64,000 nucleotides of DNA from Carboxylicivirga fragile (GCA_025499625.1 JAFMVD010000033.1:1-64000), one strand, 5' to 3'. Numbered from the stretch's first letter, positions 37,410-47,863 are shown. Program-made: numbers and translations. The notes: generated by a model not told the origin, from the sequence alone.

Positions 37410-38915
37410 CTATTTACCTTTGCCTTGCATAGGACTTCCAACGCGCGTCATTGCACATCTGAAACCTAAATCATCGCGACTTTCTCTTTCATCAAGGAAA
37501 CGACGAGCACCAGGTGCTAACCAATACGCACGGTCTCTCCAACCTCCACCTTTATAAACTCGAGATCTATCAGTAACTAAACTTCCTAAGCTACTATTTT
37601 TAGCTCCCGAATACATAGCTGATGTATTAGATTCTGAAGTTGTCCAATCTGAACCACTTTCTGAGATATTGGTAATCGCATCACCATCTTGATAGTTTCT
37701 ATTGTCAGCCGTACGGTAATTCTTACGACTCATAATATCTTTATCTTCTTCGGTTCTGTAACGAATACGTCCTAAACTATCTTTCTCTACAATATAACCT
37801 TCTTCGTCAAGTACTTTTTGTTGAAATACATTACCGCGATATGGGCTAAATTCATCCATTTCATCAAAAGACAATGAACGATAAACATCAGCAACCCACT
37901 CATTAACATTACCAGCCATACAGTATAAACCATAATCGTTGGCATAATATGAACGAACATCAACAGTTACATCACCACCATCATTTAAGTCACCGGCCAT
38001 ACCCATCATATCACCACTACCTCTTACGAAGTTGGCCATCATCTTACCGCGCTCTTTCTTATCAGCATTACGTGTAATATGACCATCCCAAGGATAGATA
38101 CGACGATTCGTCATACGCTCATCATAGGAGTTACCAATCAAACCTAAGGCAGCATATTCCCACTCAGCTTCAGTTGGTAGTCGGTACTTAGGTAATAATA
38201 GACCATCATCCCAACGAACTCTACGAGTCTCGTTATTTGGATTTAAGTCTTCCATTGGATCTTTACCGGGTATACCTTCGTACTGTCCGTATAAATAAGC
38301 CTCGGTATTAAAGTTATTTTCGTTTTGTTGATTAACGTCTAATTCTAAAATGCCTTGTTCAACCAATATCATTTCATTAACACGGTCGGTACGCCATTTA
38401 CAATAATCCTGAGCTTGAATGTGATTAACACCTACTACCGGATATTCTGAATACGCAGGGTGGCGTAAGTAATTTTCTACCAAAGGCTCATTGTAGGCCA
38501 TTGGACGGCGCCAAACAAGTGTATCAGGCAATGCCTTACGATAAACCTCAGGATAATCCATGAACACACGAGTAATCCAAAATAAATACTCACGATAATC
38601 AACATTTCTAACCTCAGTTTCATCCATATAGAATGAAGGCACAGTAACACGGCGAGGTGCATTGTTCCATTCATAAAGAACGTCTTGTTCTACACGTCCC
38701 ATAATGAAGGTACCACCCTCAACAAAAACCAATCCTGGTCCTGTTTCCTGTTCGTAACCTGCGTTGTACTCAAAACCACCATTATCAGTAGTATTGTATT
38801 CCCAACCTGTTGTTGATGATGCTGACTTGTTTCCTCCCTTACTACCACCACATGATGATAAGGACAATAAACTTATTGCAAAAACAGCCAGTAAAATTCC
38901 GGTATTAAATCTCAT
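37410..38915 (-). CDS. gldJ: gliding-motility/T9SS lipoprotein GldJ
   Basis: About 501 residues from the ATG at 38915, which gives a clean lipoprotein signal with the lipobox LSSC and Cys22; an ATG 30 bases upstream would add ten polar residues. The body is a formylglycine-enzyme/SUMF1-like domain. The text TTGWEYN, NNGGFEY-like opening, GLVFVEGGTFIMGRVEQDV, NYLRHPAYSEYPVVGVN and KWRTDRVNE matches GldJ rather than GldK. GldJ is needed for gliding and stabilises T9SS components in the periplasm/outer membrane. It is divergent from porU, as in known murF-gldJ-porU-porV clusters. Confidence 0.88.
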   Translation of the reverse strand: MRFNTGILLAVFAISLLSLSSCGGSKGGNKSASSTTGWEYNTTDNGGFEYNAGYEQETGPGLVFVEGGTFIMGRVEQDVLYEWNNAPRRVTVPSFYMDETEVRNVDYREYLFWITRVFMDYPEVYRKALPDTLVWRRPMAYNEPLVENYLRHPAYSEYPVVGVNHIQAQDYCKWRTDRVNEMILVEQGILELDVNQQNENNFNTEAYLYGQYEGIPGKDPMEDLNPNNETRRVRWDDGLLLPKYRLPTEAEWEYAALGLIGNSYDERMTNRRIYPWDGHITRNADKKERGKMMANFVRGSGDMMGMAGDLNDGGDVTVDVRSYYANDYGLYCMAGNVNEWVADVYRSLSFDEMDEFSPYRGNVFQQKVLDEEGYIVEKDSLGRIRYRTEEDKDIMSRKNYRTADNRNYQDGDAITNISESGSDWTTSESNTSAMYSGAKNSSLGSLVTDRSRVYKGGGWRDRAYWLAPGARRFLDERESRDDLGFRCAMTRVGSPMQGKGK

Positions 38916-39250
38916 AGCGTTATGGTATTGTAATCTATATTTCAATTATTTAGCTTTAATGATGCAACCATTAAACAGGAGTGCAACTGCATTCGTTATA
39001 CTGCAAAAATAAAAAAAGGTTATACGAAAGTCGCCTTTTTCATTCTATTTTTTTCTTTATTCGCAAATCCATTCAAATGTGCAATTTTTACACATTTAAA
39101 ACGTTAAAGATAAAAATTTCTTGTACTGAATGAGTTATTTTTCCGTTTTTTACAGAGAAAGATAAGTGAAGTTGCAACAATTAAACGCGAAAACACACTG
39201 ATAGTAAACTATTCACAAGTTTTGACGTTAGTTATAAACAGTAAAAAAAC
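38916..39250. other. intergenic region between divergent gldJ and porU
   Basis: 335 bases without a supported gene. On the minus strand TATTTTTG (39004-39011) is a good -7 box for gldJ, 89 bases before its start. No clear promoter is seen for porU, although the region just before its ATG is AT-rich. Confidence 0.5.
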
Positions 39251-42200
39251 ATGAGCAAATTATTATATATATTATCTTTTTTAATCCTTTCAATAAACAT
39301 TGGTGAGGCTCAAGTTCACCATATTAATGAAACCATTGATTGGAAAGCCATAAGTCAAACTAATAATTCAGAGTTTCCCGTACGTCTTGAATTTGATCAG
39401 CAATCGGGTTGGAACGGCAACACTCAATTGCCTGTCATCACTTATCAGATTCCACTAAATGATTACTCTGGCAACATCGACAGCATCAAAATTGATTTGA
39501 GAATTAATAATAGTTCTTTGTTCAACCCTTTTGAACAAGACATTATCAATTCTGCAATTAACTATTCGTTCAATAACATTACTAAATACAAGGTTCAAGA
39601 TCGCAAATCGACCTCACTTGAAATAGAATTAACGCCAATATCTTTTGATGAGAAGTTGCAACTCTTAAAAAAAATAACTCAATATTCTTTACATGTTACC
39701 ATACCTCCTAGCGAGTCTTCAAAATCGAACTTCAAAAGTAAAAAATCATCAAAAACGATAGAAAACTCAATTCTTGCTCAAGGCAAGTGGATAAAAATAT
39801 CTATTGACAAATCGGGCATTTATACAATCCCATACTCTGTTTTAAATTCCTGGGGATTTAGTGATGGAAGTAAGGTTAATGTATTTGGGAATGGCGGAAA
39901 TATGCTTCCTAAATCAAACAGCATTGAAAGGCTTGAAGATCTAACCGAGAATGCAACGCTTCACGAAAATAATGCTATCTACTTTTATGCCCAGGGTCCA
40001 ATTACATGGGAGTACAATCAATCCAACGACATGTTTCAACACCAACTTCATGACTATGTAGATGAAGCTTATTACTACCTTTCTGATGATAATGGCGTTG
40101 GCATACGTGTGGAAGCAAGTAGTGAATCTCATGACTCATTTACCCACGAGACATCCGAATTTGATAGCTATGACTATTATGAATTAGAAGCCCGCAACCT
40201 CTTACACTCGGGTCGAACTTGGTATGGCCTGGATCTATACCCGGCACAAGAGCGTGAGTATAATTTCAAATTCGATAATATTATTACAAGTAAACCTGTT
40301 AAAATACTTACGAGTGTAATAGGCCATTCGAATCAAAGTTCACATTTTGAAACGCACGCTAATGGCACACCAATCCAGAGCATCAGCATACCGCCAGTTC
40401 GTTACGAAGATTCGACTGGTAGCATAGCACATGCAGGCACCAATAAAACTGAATTCGATTCAAATGATAAAAACATCAACATAAAACTAAGTTACCATAC
40501 AATGGCCTCGGGTGCCTTTGGAAACTTAAATTTCATCACTCTTAACTCTAAAGAAAACCTTCAAAACACGGGTAATTTATTATTTCGCAACAATGATCTT
40601 ACTGGCCTAGGTAACATTTCGCGTTTTTATATAGAACAACTTTCTAACAAATCAGTTGTTTGGGACATTAGCAATCATGTCTCTCCTATTAAGTTAAAAG
40701 TAGAAACGTATTCTGACAGAAAAGGCATTACAACGGAAACATCCAACTTAAAAGAATTTGCTGTTTTTAACACTGACGCAAGCCTTCCTCAACCAACATT
40801 TGTAAAAAACATTAGTAATCAAAATCTGCGTGGCAACGCGGTACCTGAAATGCTGATAGTTTCGCACCCTATCTTTCTTGGTCAAGCAGAACGCCTTGCT
40901 GAATTACACCAACGAAAAACTGGCCTTAAAACATTAATTGTGACGCCTGAACAGGTTTATAATGAATTTTCATCTGGACAAGCTGATGTAAGCGCTATTC
41001 GTGATTTTGCACGTTTCCTTTACAACAAAGACAATGAACAATTTAAATATCTTTTATTGTTTGGTGATGGCTCCTACGACAATCGCGACTACAGTGAATC
41101 AAACTCAAATTTCATTCTAACTTATCAATCTGTTAATTCGATCAATATCTCTGCTACTTATTGCTCCGATGATTACTATGGATTCCTTGATAATGATGAA
41201 GGAGAAAATATTCTTACTAACAAACTTGACATTGGAATTGGAAGACTTCCAGTTGGTACAGTTGAAGAAGCAACTACTGTAGTTGATAAAATTGAAACAT
41301 ACTTATTCAGCAATTATCTAGGTTCATGGAAGTCAAAAATTATGTTTGTTGCAGATGATGGGGATAACAATCTCCACATGCGAGATGCTGATCGTTTAAC
41401 ACAAAAAGTTGCATCTAACTACCCACAGTTCAGCACCGAGAAAATATATTCTGACGCTTACAAAAAAAACATTACTGCATCAGGAGATAGGTATCCTGAT
41501 GTTAATGCAGCTATCCAACACAACTTTTCGGATGGGGCATTAATTTTCAATTACACAGGTCATGGAGGTGAAAAAGTATTGGCGCATGAACACATCCTAA
41601 CAATTCCTGAAATTGTTTCCATGTCCAATTTTGATCGCTTACCTATCTTTGTTACTGCAACCTGCGAGTTCAGCCGTTATGACGACAAAAACTATGAAGA
41701 TGGAACAGCTGGTGAGATTGTTTTAAAAACCCCTAATGGAGGAGGAATTGCCCTTTTCACTACAACAAGAATAGCATGGTCAAACTCTAATTATAACATC
41801 AATAATAATTTATACGATTTCATATTTGAACATGACGAAGAAGGAAACAAGTTACGCCTTGGAGATATTATTCGTCAAACTAAAAACAAATCACTAAGTT
41901 CAGTAAACAAAGTTCAATTCACTCTACTTGGCGATCCTGCTTTACAACTAGCTTATCCATCCGAAGAAATTAGAAACTTAAAGATTAACGGTGAAATAGA
42001 CTCTGAAAAACAAGATACGCTTAAAGCCTTTACTAAAAATACGGTTGAAGGAGTAATTGGTGACGGCAATCAAGTGTTTAGTGATGGGACCGTTGAAATA
42101 AGTGTATTTGACAAGCCTGTAATGGTTAAGACGCTGGGCAATGGCGGCGCAACTCCATTCGAGTATGAAGTCTATCAAAATAGAATATTCAAAGGCCAGG

Positions 42201-43027
42201 TTGATGCTCAAAACAATAGTTTTGAAACATCGTTTATCATACCCAAGGATATTCGATTCAATGTTGATTTCGGAAGGATTAGTTATTATGCATCTGATAA
42301 AAATGGTATTGAAGCATTTGGTGCTAACAATCAAATAAAAGTTGGTGGTATATCCTCAAATCCTCCAAATGACACCAAAGGGCCAGAAATAAACATGTGG
42401 TTAAATAATCCCTCATTTAGCTCAGGAGGAACAACAGGCACCAATCCTATTCTACACATTGAGTTGGAAGACGAAAGTGGGATCAATACAAGTGGTGTAG
42501 GTATTGGACATGATCTTTCATTAATAATTAATGGCGACAGATCAAAAACCATTAACTTAAATTCATTCTACATTTCTGAAAAGAACGACTACAAAAAAGG
42601 AAGTCTCAAATACCAGTTACCAAAAATGGAAGAGGGAAGGCATATAATTGAGCATAAAGCCTGGGATAACTTAAACAATTCATCAACAAAAGAAATTGTT
42701 TTCAACGTTGAAGCAAGCAGCACTTTAAACATTGAAAAAATATCATTACGTCCTAATCCGGTTAAAATTGGGAATACCTTAGAAATATATTTTGAGCATG
42801 ATGCTCCAAATTCAATGTTACGAACAACAACATCGCTGTACACATTGGATGGCAGAATCATCAGCTCCATTGACAAACAAGTGCCTTCATTTGGCAATTC
42901 GATTACTCCAATACAAATTCAACTTCCCAAGCAAATCATTAATGGTTTATATATCCTTACTTGTGATGTTACCGCTGAAGATGGACAAATTGGAAGATTA
43001 TCTGAAAAAATCCTGATTATTAAATAA
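39251..43027 (+). CDS. porU: type IX secretion system sortase PorU (C25 peptidase)
   Basis: 1258 residues. The signal peptide ends near residue 20 (GEA/QVHH). A long beta-rich N-terminal part is followed by a gingipain-type C25 domain at about 530-900 with catalytic His771 (NYTGHGGE) and Cys805 (VTATCEFSRYD). A C-terminal beta domain (about 1165-1258: LRPNPVKIGNTLEIYFEHD, then YTLDGRII) resembles the T9SS C-terminal signal fold. PorU sits at the outer membrane, removes C-terminal signals from T9SS cargo and attaches cargo to A-LPS where present. It is followed by porV. Confidence 0.95.
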   Translation: MSKLLYILSFLILSINIGEAQVHHINETIDWKAISQTNNSEFPVRLEFDQQSGWNGNTQLPVITYQIPLNDYSGNIDSIKIDLRINNSSLFNPFEQDIINSAINYSFNNITKYKVQDRKSTSLEIELTPISFDEKLQLLKKITQYSLHVTIPPSESSKSNFKSKKSSKTIENSILAQGKWIKISIDKSGIYTIPYSVLNSWGFSDGSKVNVFGNGGNMLPKSNSIERLEDLTENATLHENNAIYFYAQGPITWEYNQSNDMFQHQLHDYVDEAYYYLSDDNGVGIRVEASSESHDSFTHETSEFDSYDYYELEARNLLHSGRTWYGLDLYPAQEREYNFKFDNIITSKPVKILTSVIGHSNQSSHFETHANGTPIQSISIPPVRYEDSTGSIAHAGTNKTEFDSNDKNINIKLSYHTMASGAFGNLNFITLNSKENLQNTGNLLFRNNDLTGLGNISRFYIEQLSNKSVVWDISNHVSPIKLKVETYSDRKGITTETSNLKEFAVFNTDASLPQPTFVKNISNQNLRGNAVPEMLIVSHPIFLGQAERLAELHQRKTGLKTLIVTPEQVYNEFSSGQADVSAIRDFARFLYNKDNEQFKYLLLFGDGSYDNRDYSESNSNFILTYQSVNSINISATYCSDDYYGFLDNDEGENILTNKLDIGIGRLPVGTVEEATTVVDKIETYLFSNYLGSWKSKIMFVADDGDNNLHMRDADRLTQKVASNYPQFSTEKIYSDAYKKNITASGDRYPDVNAAIQHNFSDGALIFNYTGHGGEKVLAHEHILTIPEIVSMSNFDRLPIFVTATCEFSRYDDKNYEDGTAGEIVLKTPNGGGIALFTTTRIAWSNSNYNINNNLYDFIFEHDEEGNKLRLGDIIRQTKNKSLSSVNKVQFTLLGDPALQLAYPSEEIRNLKINGEIDSEKQDTLKAFTKNTVEGVIGDGNQVFSDGTVEISVFDKPVMVKTLGNGGATPFEYEVYQNRIFKGQVDAQNNSFETSFIIPKDIRFNVDFGRISYYASDKNGIEAFGANNQIKVGGISSNPPNDTKGPEINMWLNNPSFSSGGTTGTNPILHIELEDESGINTSGVGIGHDLSLIINGDRSKTINLNSFYISEKNDYKKGSLKYQLPKMEEGRHIIEHKAWDNLNNSSTKEIVFNVEASSTLNIEKISLRPNPVKIGNTLEIYFEHDAPNSMLRTTTSLYTLDGRIISSIDKQVPSFGNSITPIQIQLPKQIINGLYILTCDVTAEDGQIGRLSEKILIIK

Positions 43028-43229
43028 TATTTATCAATTTTTGCAGTTCCTTATATAGTTTTTATGAAAACTACGTAACTTGTAAAGTTTACATTTTATA
43101 TTATCTGGGATAATAAAATTCATCAAGTGACGTTTTAAGGAGTTTAGACAACTAAAATTATCGCTAATACAACCCAAATCTGTATTACAACAAGAACAAC
43201 TAAATTTGAAAACAAAAAAACTATTGAAT

Positions 43230-44324
43230 ATGAAGAAGAGTATAGGATTGAAAGTTGGGGCACTACTCTTAAGCTTATTTTTAAGTCAACTTTCTCTGTT
43301 GGCACAAGATGATGGACAAGTGGTTAATACGGCAGCTCCATTTTTAAATATTATGCCGGAGTCAAGAGCAGGAGGTATGGGAGATGCTGGTGTTGCAACA
43401 TCACCTGACATGAATTCTCAAGCCCTAAACCCAGCTAAATACGCGTTTATAGATAGCGACATGGGCGTATCACTTTCATTTACTCCTTGGCTCAGAAAGT
43501 TGGTGAACGACATCAACATGTATTATACCTCATTCTATTATCGAATTGATAAAATGTCAACAGTGAGTGCTTCATTACGCTATTTCTCGATGGGGAGCAT
43601 TACTTTTAATGATGAACAAGGAAATACACTTGCTACTGGTAACCCTAATGAATTTGCCTTGGATGCAGCCTACTCAAGAGCGCTGTCAAAAAAACTATCT
43701 GGTGCTGTTGCTTTCAGGTATATTCGTTCTGACATTTCTAATGGATATTCTGACGGTGGTAACATTCAAGCTGGAGATGCTTTTGCTGCTGATGTTGCAT
43801 TCTATTTTAAAACACCTGTTAAAATCGATCGCAACGATGCTGAATTTTCTGCAGGTATTAATTTGTCCAACTTAGGCTCAAAGATGAGTTACGACGGAGT
43901 CAATAAAATGTCGTTACCAACCAATCTTAAATTGGGTGTTGGTTGGTTCATGGAATTAGATAAATACAACTCCGTAAGTTTTGCTTTAGACGGAAATAGG
44001 CTTTTAACTCCCGCAATTGAAAACATTAACGAAGATGGCACAGAAGGTGAAAAGGCAAGTGAACTTAACAAAATAACCTTTTCATTAGGTGCTGAATATT
44101 GGTACGACAAGCAATTTGCCATTAGAGCTGGTTACTTCCATGAAGATGAAAGCCTTGGAAACCGCAAGTTTGCTTCAGCAGGTGCTGGTTTAAAATTTAA
44201 CATGTTTCAATTAGATGCATCGTATATTATTCCTTTGGTACAAAATAACCCTTTGGCTAATACAATGCGTTTCACCCTTTCTTTCGACCTAAGCGAAATG
44301 AGTGGAGGAAGAAAACGTCGTTAA
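43230..44324 (+). CDS. porV: type IX secretion system outer-membrane protein PorV (LptO)
   Basis: 364 residues from the ATG at 43230, which starts a canonical signal peptide (MKKSIGLKVGALLL to LAQ/DDGQ). A TTG 24 bases upstream is not needed. The mature part opens with TAAPFLNIMPESRAGGMGDAG, the phrase shared by PorV and related FadL-like barrels, and ends in an outer-membrane beta strand (RFTLSFDL). PorV carries cargo from the translocon to PorU. It follows porU by about 200 bases. Confidence 0.94.
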   Translation: MKKSIGLKVGALLLSLFLSQLSLLAQDDGQVVNTAAPFLNIMPESRAGGMGDAGVATSPDMNSQALNPAKYAFIDSDMGVSLSFTPWLRKLVNDINMYYTSFYYRIDKMSTVSASLRYFSMGSITFNDEQGNTLATGNPNEFALDAAYSRALSKKLSGAVAFRYIRSDISNGYSDGGNIQAGDAFAADVAFYFKTPVKIDRNDAEFSAGINLSNLGSKMSYDGVNKMSLPTNLKLGVGWFMELDKYNSVSFALDGNRLLTPAIENINEDGTEGEKASELNKITFSLGAEYWYDKQFAIRAGYFHEDESLGNRKFASAGAGLKFNMFQLDASYIIPLVQNNPLANTMRFTLSFDLSEMSGGRKRR

Positions 44325-44343
44325 GAAAAAACAATAATTACCA

Positions 44344-44823
44344 ATGAATATACGAGTTGGTTTTGGCTACGATGTCCATAAACTTGGAGAAGGAGAAGAG
44401 TTATGGATTGGCGGCATAAAAATAGAACATCATAAAGGAAGCATAGGACATTCAGATGGCGATGTGTTAATACACGCCATCTGTGATGCCTTACTTGGTG
44501 CAGCAAACATACGCGACATTGGCTTCCATTTTCCTGACAATGATCCAACATTGAAAGGAATCGACAGCAAGATTCTTTTAGCTAAAACCATTGCTTTACT
44601 TAGAGATAAAGGTTTTGAGGTGGGTAACATTGATTCCACCATTGCCTTGCAGCAACCCAAACTAAAAGATCTAATACCTGCAATGCAAACAACATTGGCA
44701 GAAACAATGAACATTGCCATTGAAGACATTGCCATCAAAGCTACCACAACTGAAAAATTAGGATTCGTAGGCACCGAAGCTGGAATATCTGCCTATGCAA
44801 CAGTACTCATTTCAAAAACCTAG
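44344..44823 (+). CDS. ispF: 2-C-methyl-D-erythritol 2,4-cyclodiphosphate synthase
   Basis: 159 residues, full length. It catalyses ring closure in the MEP pathway of isoprenoid synthesis. Metal ligands are Asp10, His12 (FGYDVHKL) and His44 (DVLIHAICDALLGA). The C-terminal TTTEKLGFVG loop is conserved. It starts 19 bases after porV and is followed after 5 bases by a thioredoxin-like gene. Confidence 0.97.
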   Translation: MNIRVGFGYDVHKLGEGEELWIGGIKIEHHKGSIGHSDGDVLIHAICDALLGAANIRDIGFHFPDNDPTLKGIDSKILLAKTIALLRDKGFEVGNIDSTIALQQPKLKDLIPAMQTTLAETMNIAIEDIAIKATTTEKLGFVGTEAGISAYATVLISKT

Positions 44824-44828
44824 ATAAG

Positions 44829-45140
44829 ATGAATCCAAATGAGTTAACAAACAATTCTGATGCTGTCATCCTGTATTTTTCGCACGATGCTTGTAATGTT
44901 TGCAAAGTACTACTCCCCAAGATTAAACAATTGGTGAGTGACAAATTCCCAAAAGTTGAACTAAAATTTGTCGATACTAAGAACGAACAAGAAGTAGCTG
45001 CTCAGTTCCAAATATTCACCGTGCCATCCATCCTTATCTTTTTCGAAGGAAAAGAATATCAGCGTTTCAGTCGTAACATAGGTCTTAATCAACTCGAGGA
45101 GGCTATTTCAAGACCTTACCAACTATTATTTGACCTATAA
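44829..45140 (+). CDS. thioredoxin-family protein
   Basis: 103 residues, a single thioredoxin domain without a signal peptide, so cytoplasmic. The redox pair is Cys22 and Cys25 in ACNVCKVL; the usual WCGPC is replaced by CNVC. The cis-Pro is in FTVPSILIFFEG. It probably reduces or transfers disulfides; the partner is unknown. It follows ispF closely. Confidence 0.85.
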   Translation: MNPNELTNNSDAVILYFSHDACNVCKVLLPKIKQLVSDKFPKVELKFVDTKNEQEVAAQFQIFTVPSILIFFEGKEYQRFSRNIGLNQLEEAISRPYQLLFDL

Positions 45141-45364
45141 AAATCGGACATCTCCCCTGAAAAATGGGGCGAACTATAAAACCCACGAGGCAAGTCTCGA
45201 GGAATTTATCTGATTAAAGTCGTATTGCTTTACCCTGACATTCTGCCAAAACACTTTCAAACTAACTTGCCGCATCGAAGACATTTCGCAATAAAAATAT
45301 AAACCTGTTCGAAAACAATACACGACTACTTTCAACGTTTCTTTCTAAAGAATTATTATTTGTT

Positions 45365-45372
45365 TATTTTTG
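45365..45372 (+). promoter_or_regulatory. -7 promoter box of the PorE-like gene
   Basis: TATTTTTG ends 22 bases before the ATG at 45395 and matches TAnnTTTG. The 254-base gap 45141-45394 also has a small hairpin (CGAG/CTCG) near 45186-45201 but no supported gene. Confidence 0.45.
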
Positions 45373-45394
45373 GTTCCTTAAAACGTTGAACCTG

Positions 45395-47386
45395 ATGCCC
45401 ATTTATAAAATAGCCTTTCTTAAAATAGTCTTACCCATCATTCTCTTGTCATTATTAACAATGGGATGCGGAGGGGGCAGTAAATTCAGCAATGCCAACA
45501 AGGCCTACTTAATTGGCGAATACGACAGAGCAGCCAAGCAATTCAAAAAAGCTTACAAGAAAGAAAAAAATCGTTACACCAAAGGTGAAATCGCCTTCTA
45601 TTTGGGCGAATGCTACCGCATCACCAACAAACCTAAGAAGGCAGCAGGATACTATTCGAAAAGTGTACGCTACAAATATGAGGTAATTGAGGCTGAATTA
45701 TACTATGCCGACACCCAACTTGCATCCGGCAAGTACGAAGAAGCCATTGAGGCCTACCAAAGTTATTTAGAGAAAAAAGCTCTCGACAGAAGAGCCCAAA
45801 ACGGCATTGCATCCTATGCCCTCATCTTGAATGACTCCTTAAAAACACGCTATCAGGTTGAAAAGGTAAAAGGACTCAGCAATACACGTTACAGTGATTT
45901 TTCACCCGGATATGCCAGTTCCGATTACGATCAGGTTTACTTCTCATCCATGCGAACCGAAAAAAAATCAAGAAAAAGAAATCGTGTTACAGGGCAAGGA
46001 GGATCAAACATATACGTCTCGCGCATCGATGCCAAGGGAAAATGGACAGATGCCGAACCTCTGGCCGAAACAATCAATACTACCTTTGACGAAGGAAGTG
46101 CTACCATGTCGGACGATGGCAAAGAAATGTATTTTACTCGCTGCCCCTACGACAATGAAAAGCCACTTAGCGCGGAGATATACATGGTTAGCCGATCAGG
46201 CGGAAAATGGGGAGAACCCAGCCAGATAAGTATTGGAGGCGACAGCTTGCTACTTGCACACCCGGCAATATCACCTGATGGCAACACCTTATATTTTGTA
46301 AGTGATATGCCAGGCGGTGAGGGAGGTAAGGATATTTGGAAAGCTGAGAAGGGTGGCGAAAGCGGATGGGGCGAACCGATCAATATGGGCAATCTTATTA
46401 ATACACCTGGAGACGAAATGTTTCCATATGTTCGCACAGATGGCACCTTATATTTTGCTTCAAATGCCCACGTTGGTTATGGTGGTTTAGATATATATCG
46501 AGCTGTATTCGATGAAGAAGTTGGCTACCATAGAGTCCATAACCTTGGTAAACCAATCAATAGTGAGAGTGACGATTTTGGCATCGCTTTTAAAGGAATG
46601 GAAGAAGAAGGCCTGTTTAGTTCATCACGAGGAAGTTCAAAAGGCGTCGACAACATCTATTCTTTTATTCTTCCAAAATTAGAATTTAGCATGAAGGGCG
46701 AAGTTATAAGTCAATCTGAAGAAACGCCCATAGCCGATGCCTACATACGATTGATTGGTACAGATGGAACAAACGTTAAATTAAACATCCGTAGCGATGG
46801 CACCTTTGGAGCTAAATTAGCCAAACAAACCGACTATGTGTTTATGGTGGCCAGCAAAGGCTATTTTAACCATAAACAAAAACTAAGCACCGTTGGACTA
46901 AGCGACAATAAAGAATTTGATTTTGAAATTTCGTTAATGAAAATGGAAGATGCCATTGTCTTTCAAAACATCCATTTTACGAAAAATAAATTTGAATTGA
47001 ATGACGATTCAAAACAAGAATTAGACCGCCTTGCAGCTATCCTGGATATTAACCAAAGTATTGTTTTGGAGATAGCAGCCCATGCTTCTGACGAAGGGGA
47101 TGATACCGAAGCCATTGTTTTGTCGCAGCAACGTGCCGAGCAAGTAATGGAATACCTGTTATCAAAGGGAGTTAAAACCGAACGTCTATCGGCTAGAGGA
47201 TATGGAAACTCACAACCCATAACTGTAACTAAAAGAATGGCTCGCAAAAACGACTTTCTTCAGGAAGGAACAGTGTTAAACGACAATATGATTAGGCGAA
47301 TAAGAGGCAATAGCAACAAACGTAAAGCCCATGAACTTAATCGCCGCATCGAATTCAAAGTTAAAAAAGAGGAGAAAGAATCTTAA
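45395..47386 (+). CDS. OmpA-family lipoprotein with TPR, beta-propeller and CRD domains (PorE-like)
   Basis: 663 residues from the ATG at 45395, giving a lipoprotein signal with lipobox LTMGC (Cys25). A TTG 9 bases upstream is rejected. Domains in order: TPR at about 30-145 (FKKAYKKEK, AELYYADTQLASGKYEEAI), PD40/WD40-like propeller at about 150-425 (ISPDGNTLYFVSDMPGGEGGKDIW split by loops), carboxypeptidase-regulatory-like fold at about 435-510, and OmpA peptidoglycan-binding domain at about 525-660 (ARGYGNSQP). The same order and near-equal length occur in PorE of the T9SS, but related paralogues exist. Its stop overlaps the next gene's stop by 4 bases. Confidence 0.8.
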   Translation: MPIYKIAFLKIVLPIILLSLLTMGCGGGSKFSNANKAYLIGEYDRAAKQFKKAYKKEKNRYTKGEIAFYLGECYRITNKPKKAAGYYSKSVRYKYEVIEAELYYADTQLASGKYEEAIEAYQSYLEKKALDRRAQNGIASYALILNDSLKTRYQVEKVKGLSNTRYSDFSPGYASSDYDQVYFSSMRTEKKSRKRNRVTGQGGSNIYVSRIDAKGKWTDAEPLAETINTTFDEGSATMSDDGKEMYFTRCPYDNEKPLSAEIYMVSRSGGKWGEPSQISIGGDSLLLAHPAISPDGNTLYFVSDMPGGEGGKDIWKAEKGGESGWGEPINMGNLINTPGDEMFPYVRTDGTLYFASNAHVGYGGLDIYRAVFDEEVGYHRVHNLGKPINSESDDFGIAFKGMEEEGLFSSSRGSSKGVDNIYSFILPKLEFSMKGEVISQSEETPIADAYIRLIGTDGTNVKLNIRSDGTFGAKLAKQTDYVFMVASKGYFNHKQKLSTVGLSDNKEFDFEISLMKMEDAIVFQNIHFTKNKFELNDDSKQELDRLAAILDINQSIVLEIAAHASDEGDDTEAIVLSQQRAEQVMEYLLSKGVKTERLSARGYGNSQPITVTKRMARKNDFLQEGTVLNDNMIRRIRGNSNKRKAHELNRRIEFKVKKEEKES

Positions 47387-47823
47387 AAAAGGCCTTTAAT
47401 TAATTCTACTATTGGGCTTGCCAAAAAAGAAATAAAGAACGACCACAAGACAATTCCTAAAAGTAGATACATTAAGAAACGCTTGGTTTCTTTAAGAATC
47501 ATCATACCAATTAATAAAGAAATAATGGGTCCTAGCAAGCCAGTAACCATCAAGCCTAATCCGGCTACACCATAACGATCCATCCACTTTGTGAACTTCT
47601 CTTTTTTACCAGTTAAGGTTTTATTACCATATTTATTAGTTAACCACAGCCGAAACTTATCGCCTGCAAAATAAAGTATCAGAATAAACGAGATGGACCC
47701 AAGTGCAGTAAACAGTGCGGTACTAAAAGCCGATAAACCCATGGCAATTCCAAGCGGAATACCTTTATATATTCCCATTGCCCCAGCCAAATAAACCGCT
47801 AAATACTTACTCAATTCGCCCAT
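47383..47823 (-). CDS. small multi-drug export family membrane protein
   Basis: 146 residues, four hydrophobic segments at about 8-30, 33-53, 88-112 and 115-140. The text GIPLGIAMGLSAFSTALFTALGS and RYGVAGLGLMVTGLLGPIISLL matches the PF06695 small multidrug export family. Its substrates are not well established. Convergent with the PorE-like gene; 40 bases separate it from the next gene upstream. Confidence 0.65.
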   Translation of the reverse strand: MGELSKYLAVYLAGAMGIYKGIPLGIAMGLSAFSTALFTALGSISFILILYFAGDKFRLWLTNKYGNKTLTGKKEKFTKWMDRYGVAGLGLMVTGLLGPIISLLIGMMILKETKRFLMYLLLGIVLWSFFISFLASPIVELIKGLF

Positions 47824-47863
47824 ATATTTTTAAAAAGTTTGCAATGATACAAAGAAATAAAGT

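Noticed and set aside
37410-38915. GldK instead of GldJ
   Set aside because: Both share the SUMF1-like domain, but the opening text, the EEGGTF-like FVEGGTFIMGRVEQDV phrase and the murF/porU neighbourhood match GldJ.
43206-43229. TTG start of porV
   Set aside because: The ATG at 43230 gives a standard signal peptide; the extra residues do not fit.
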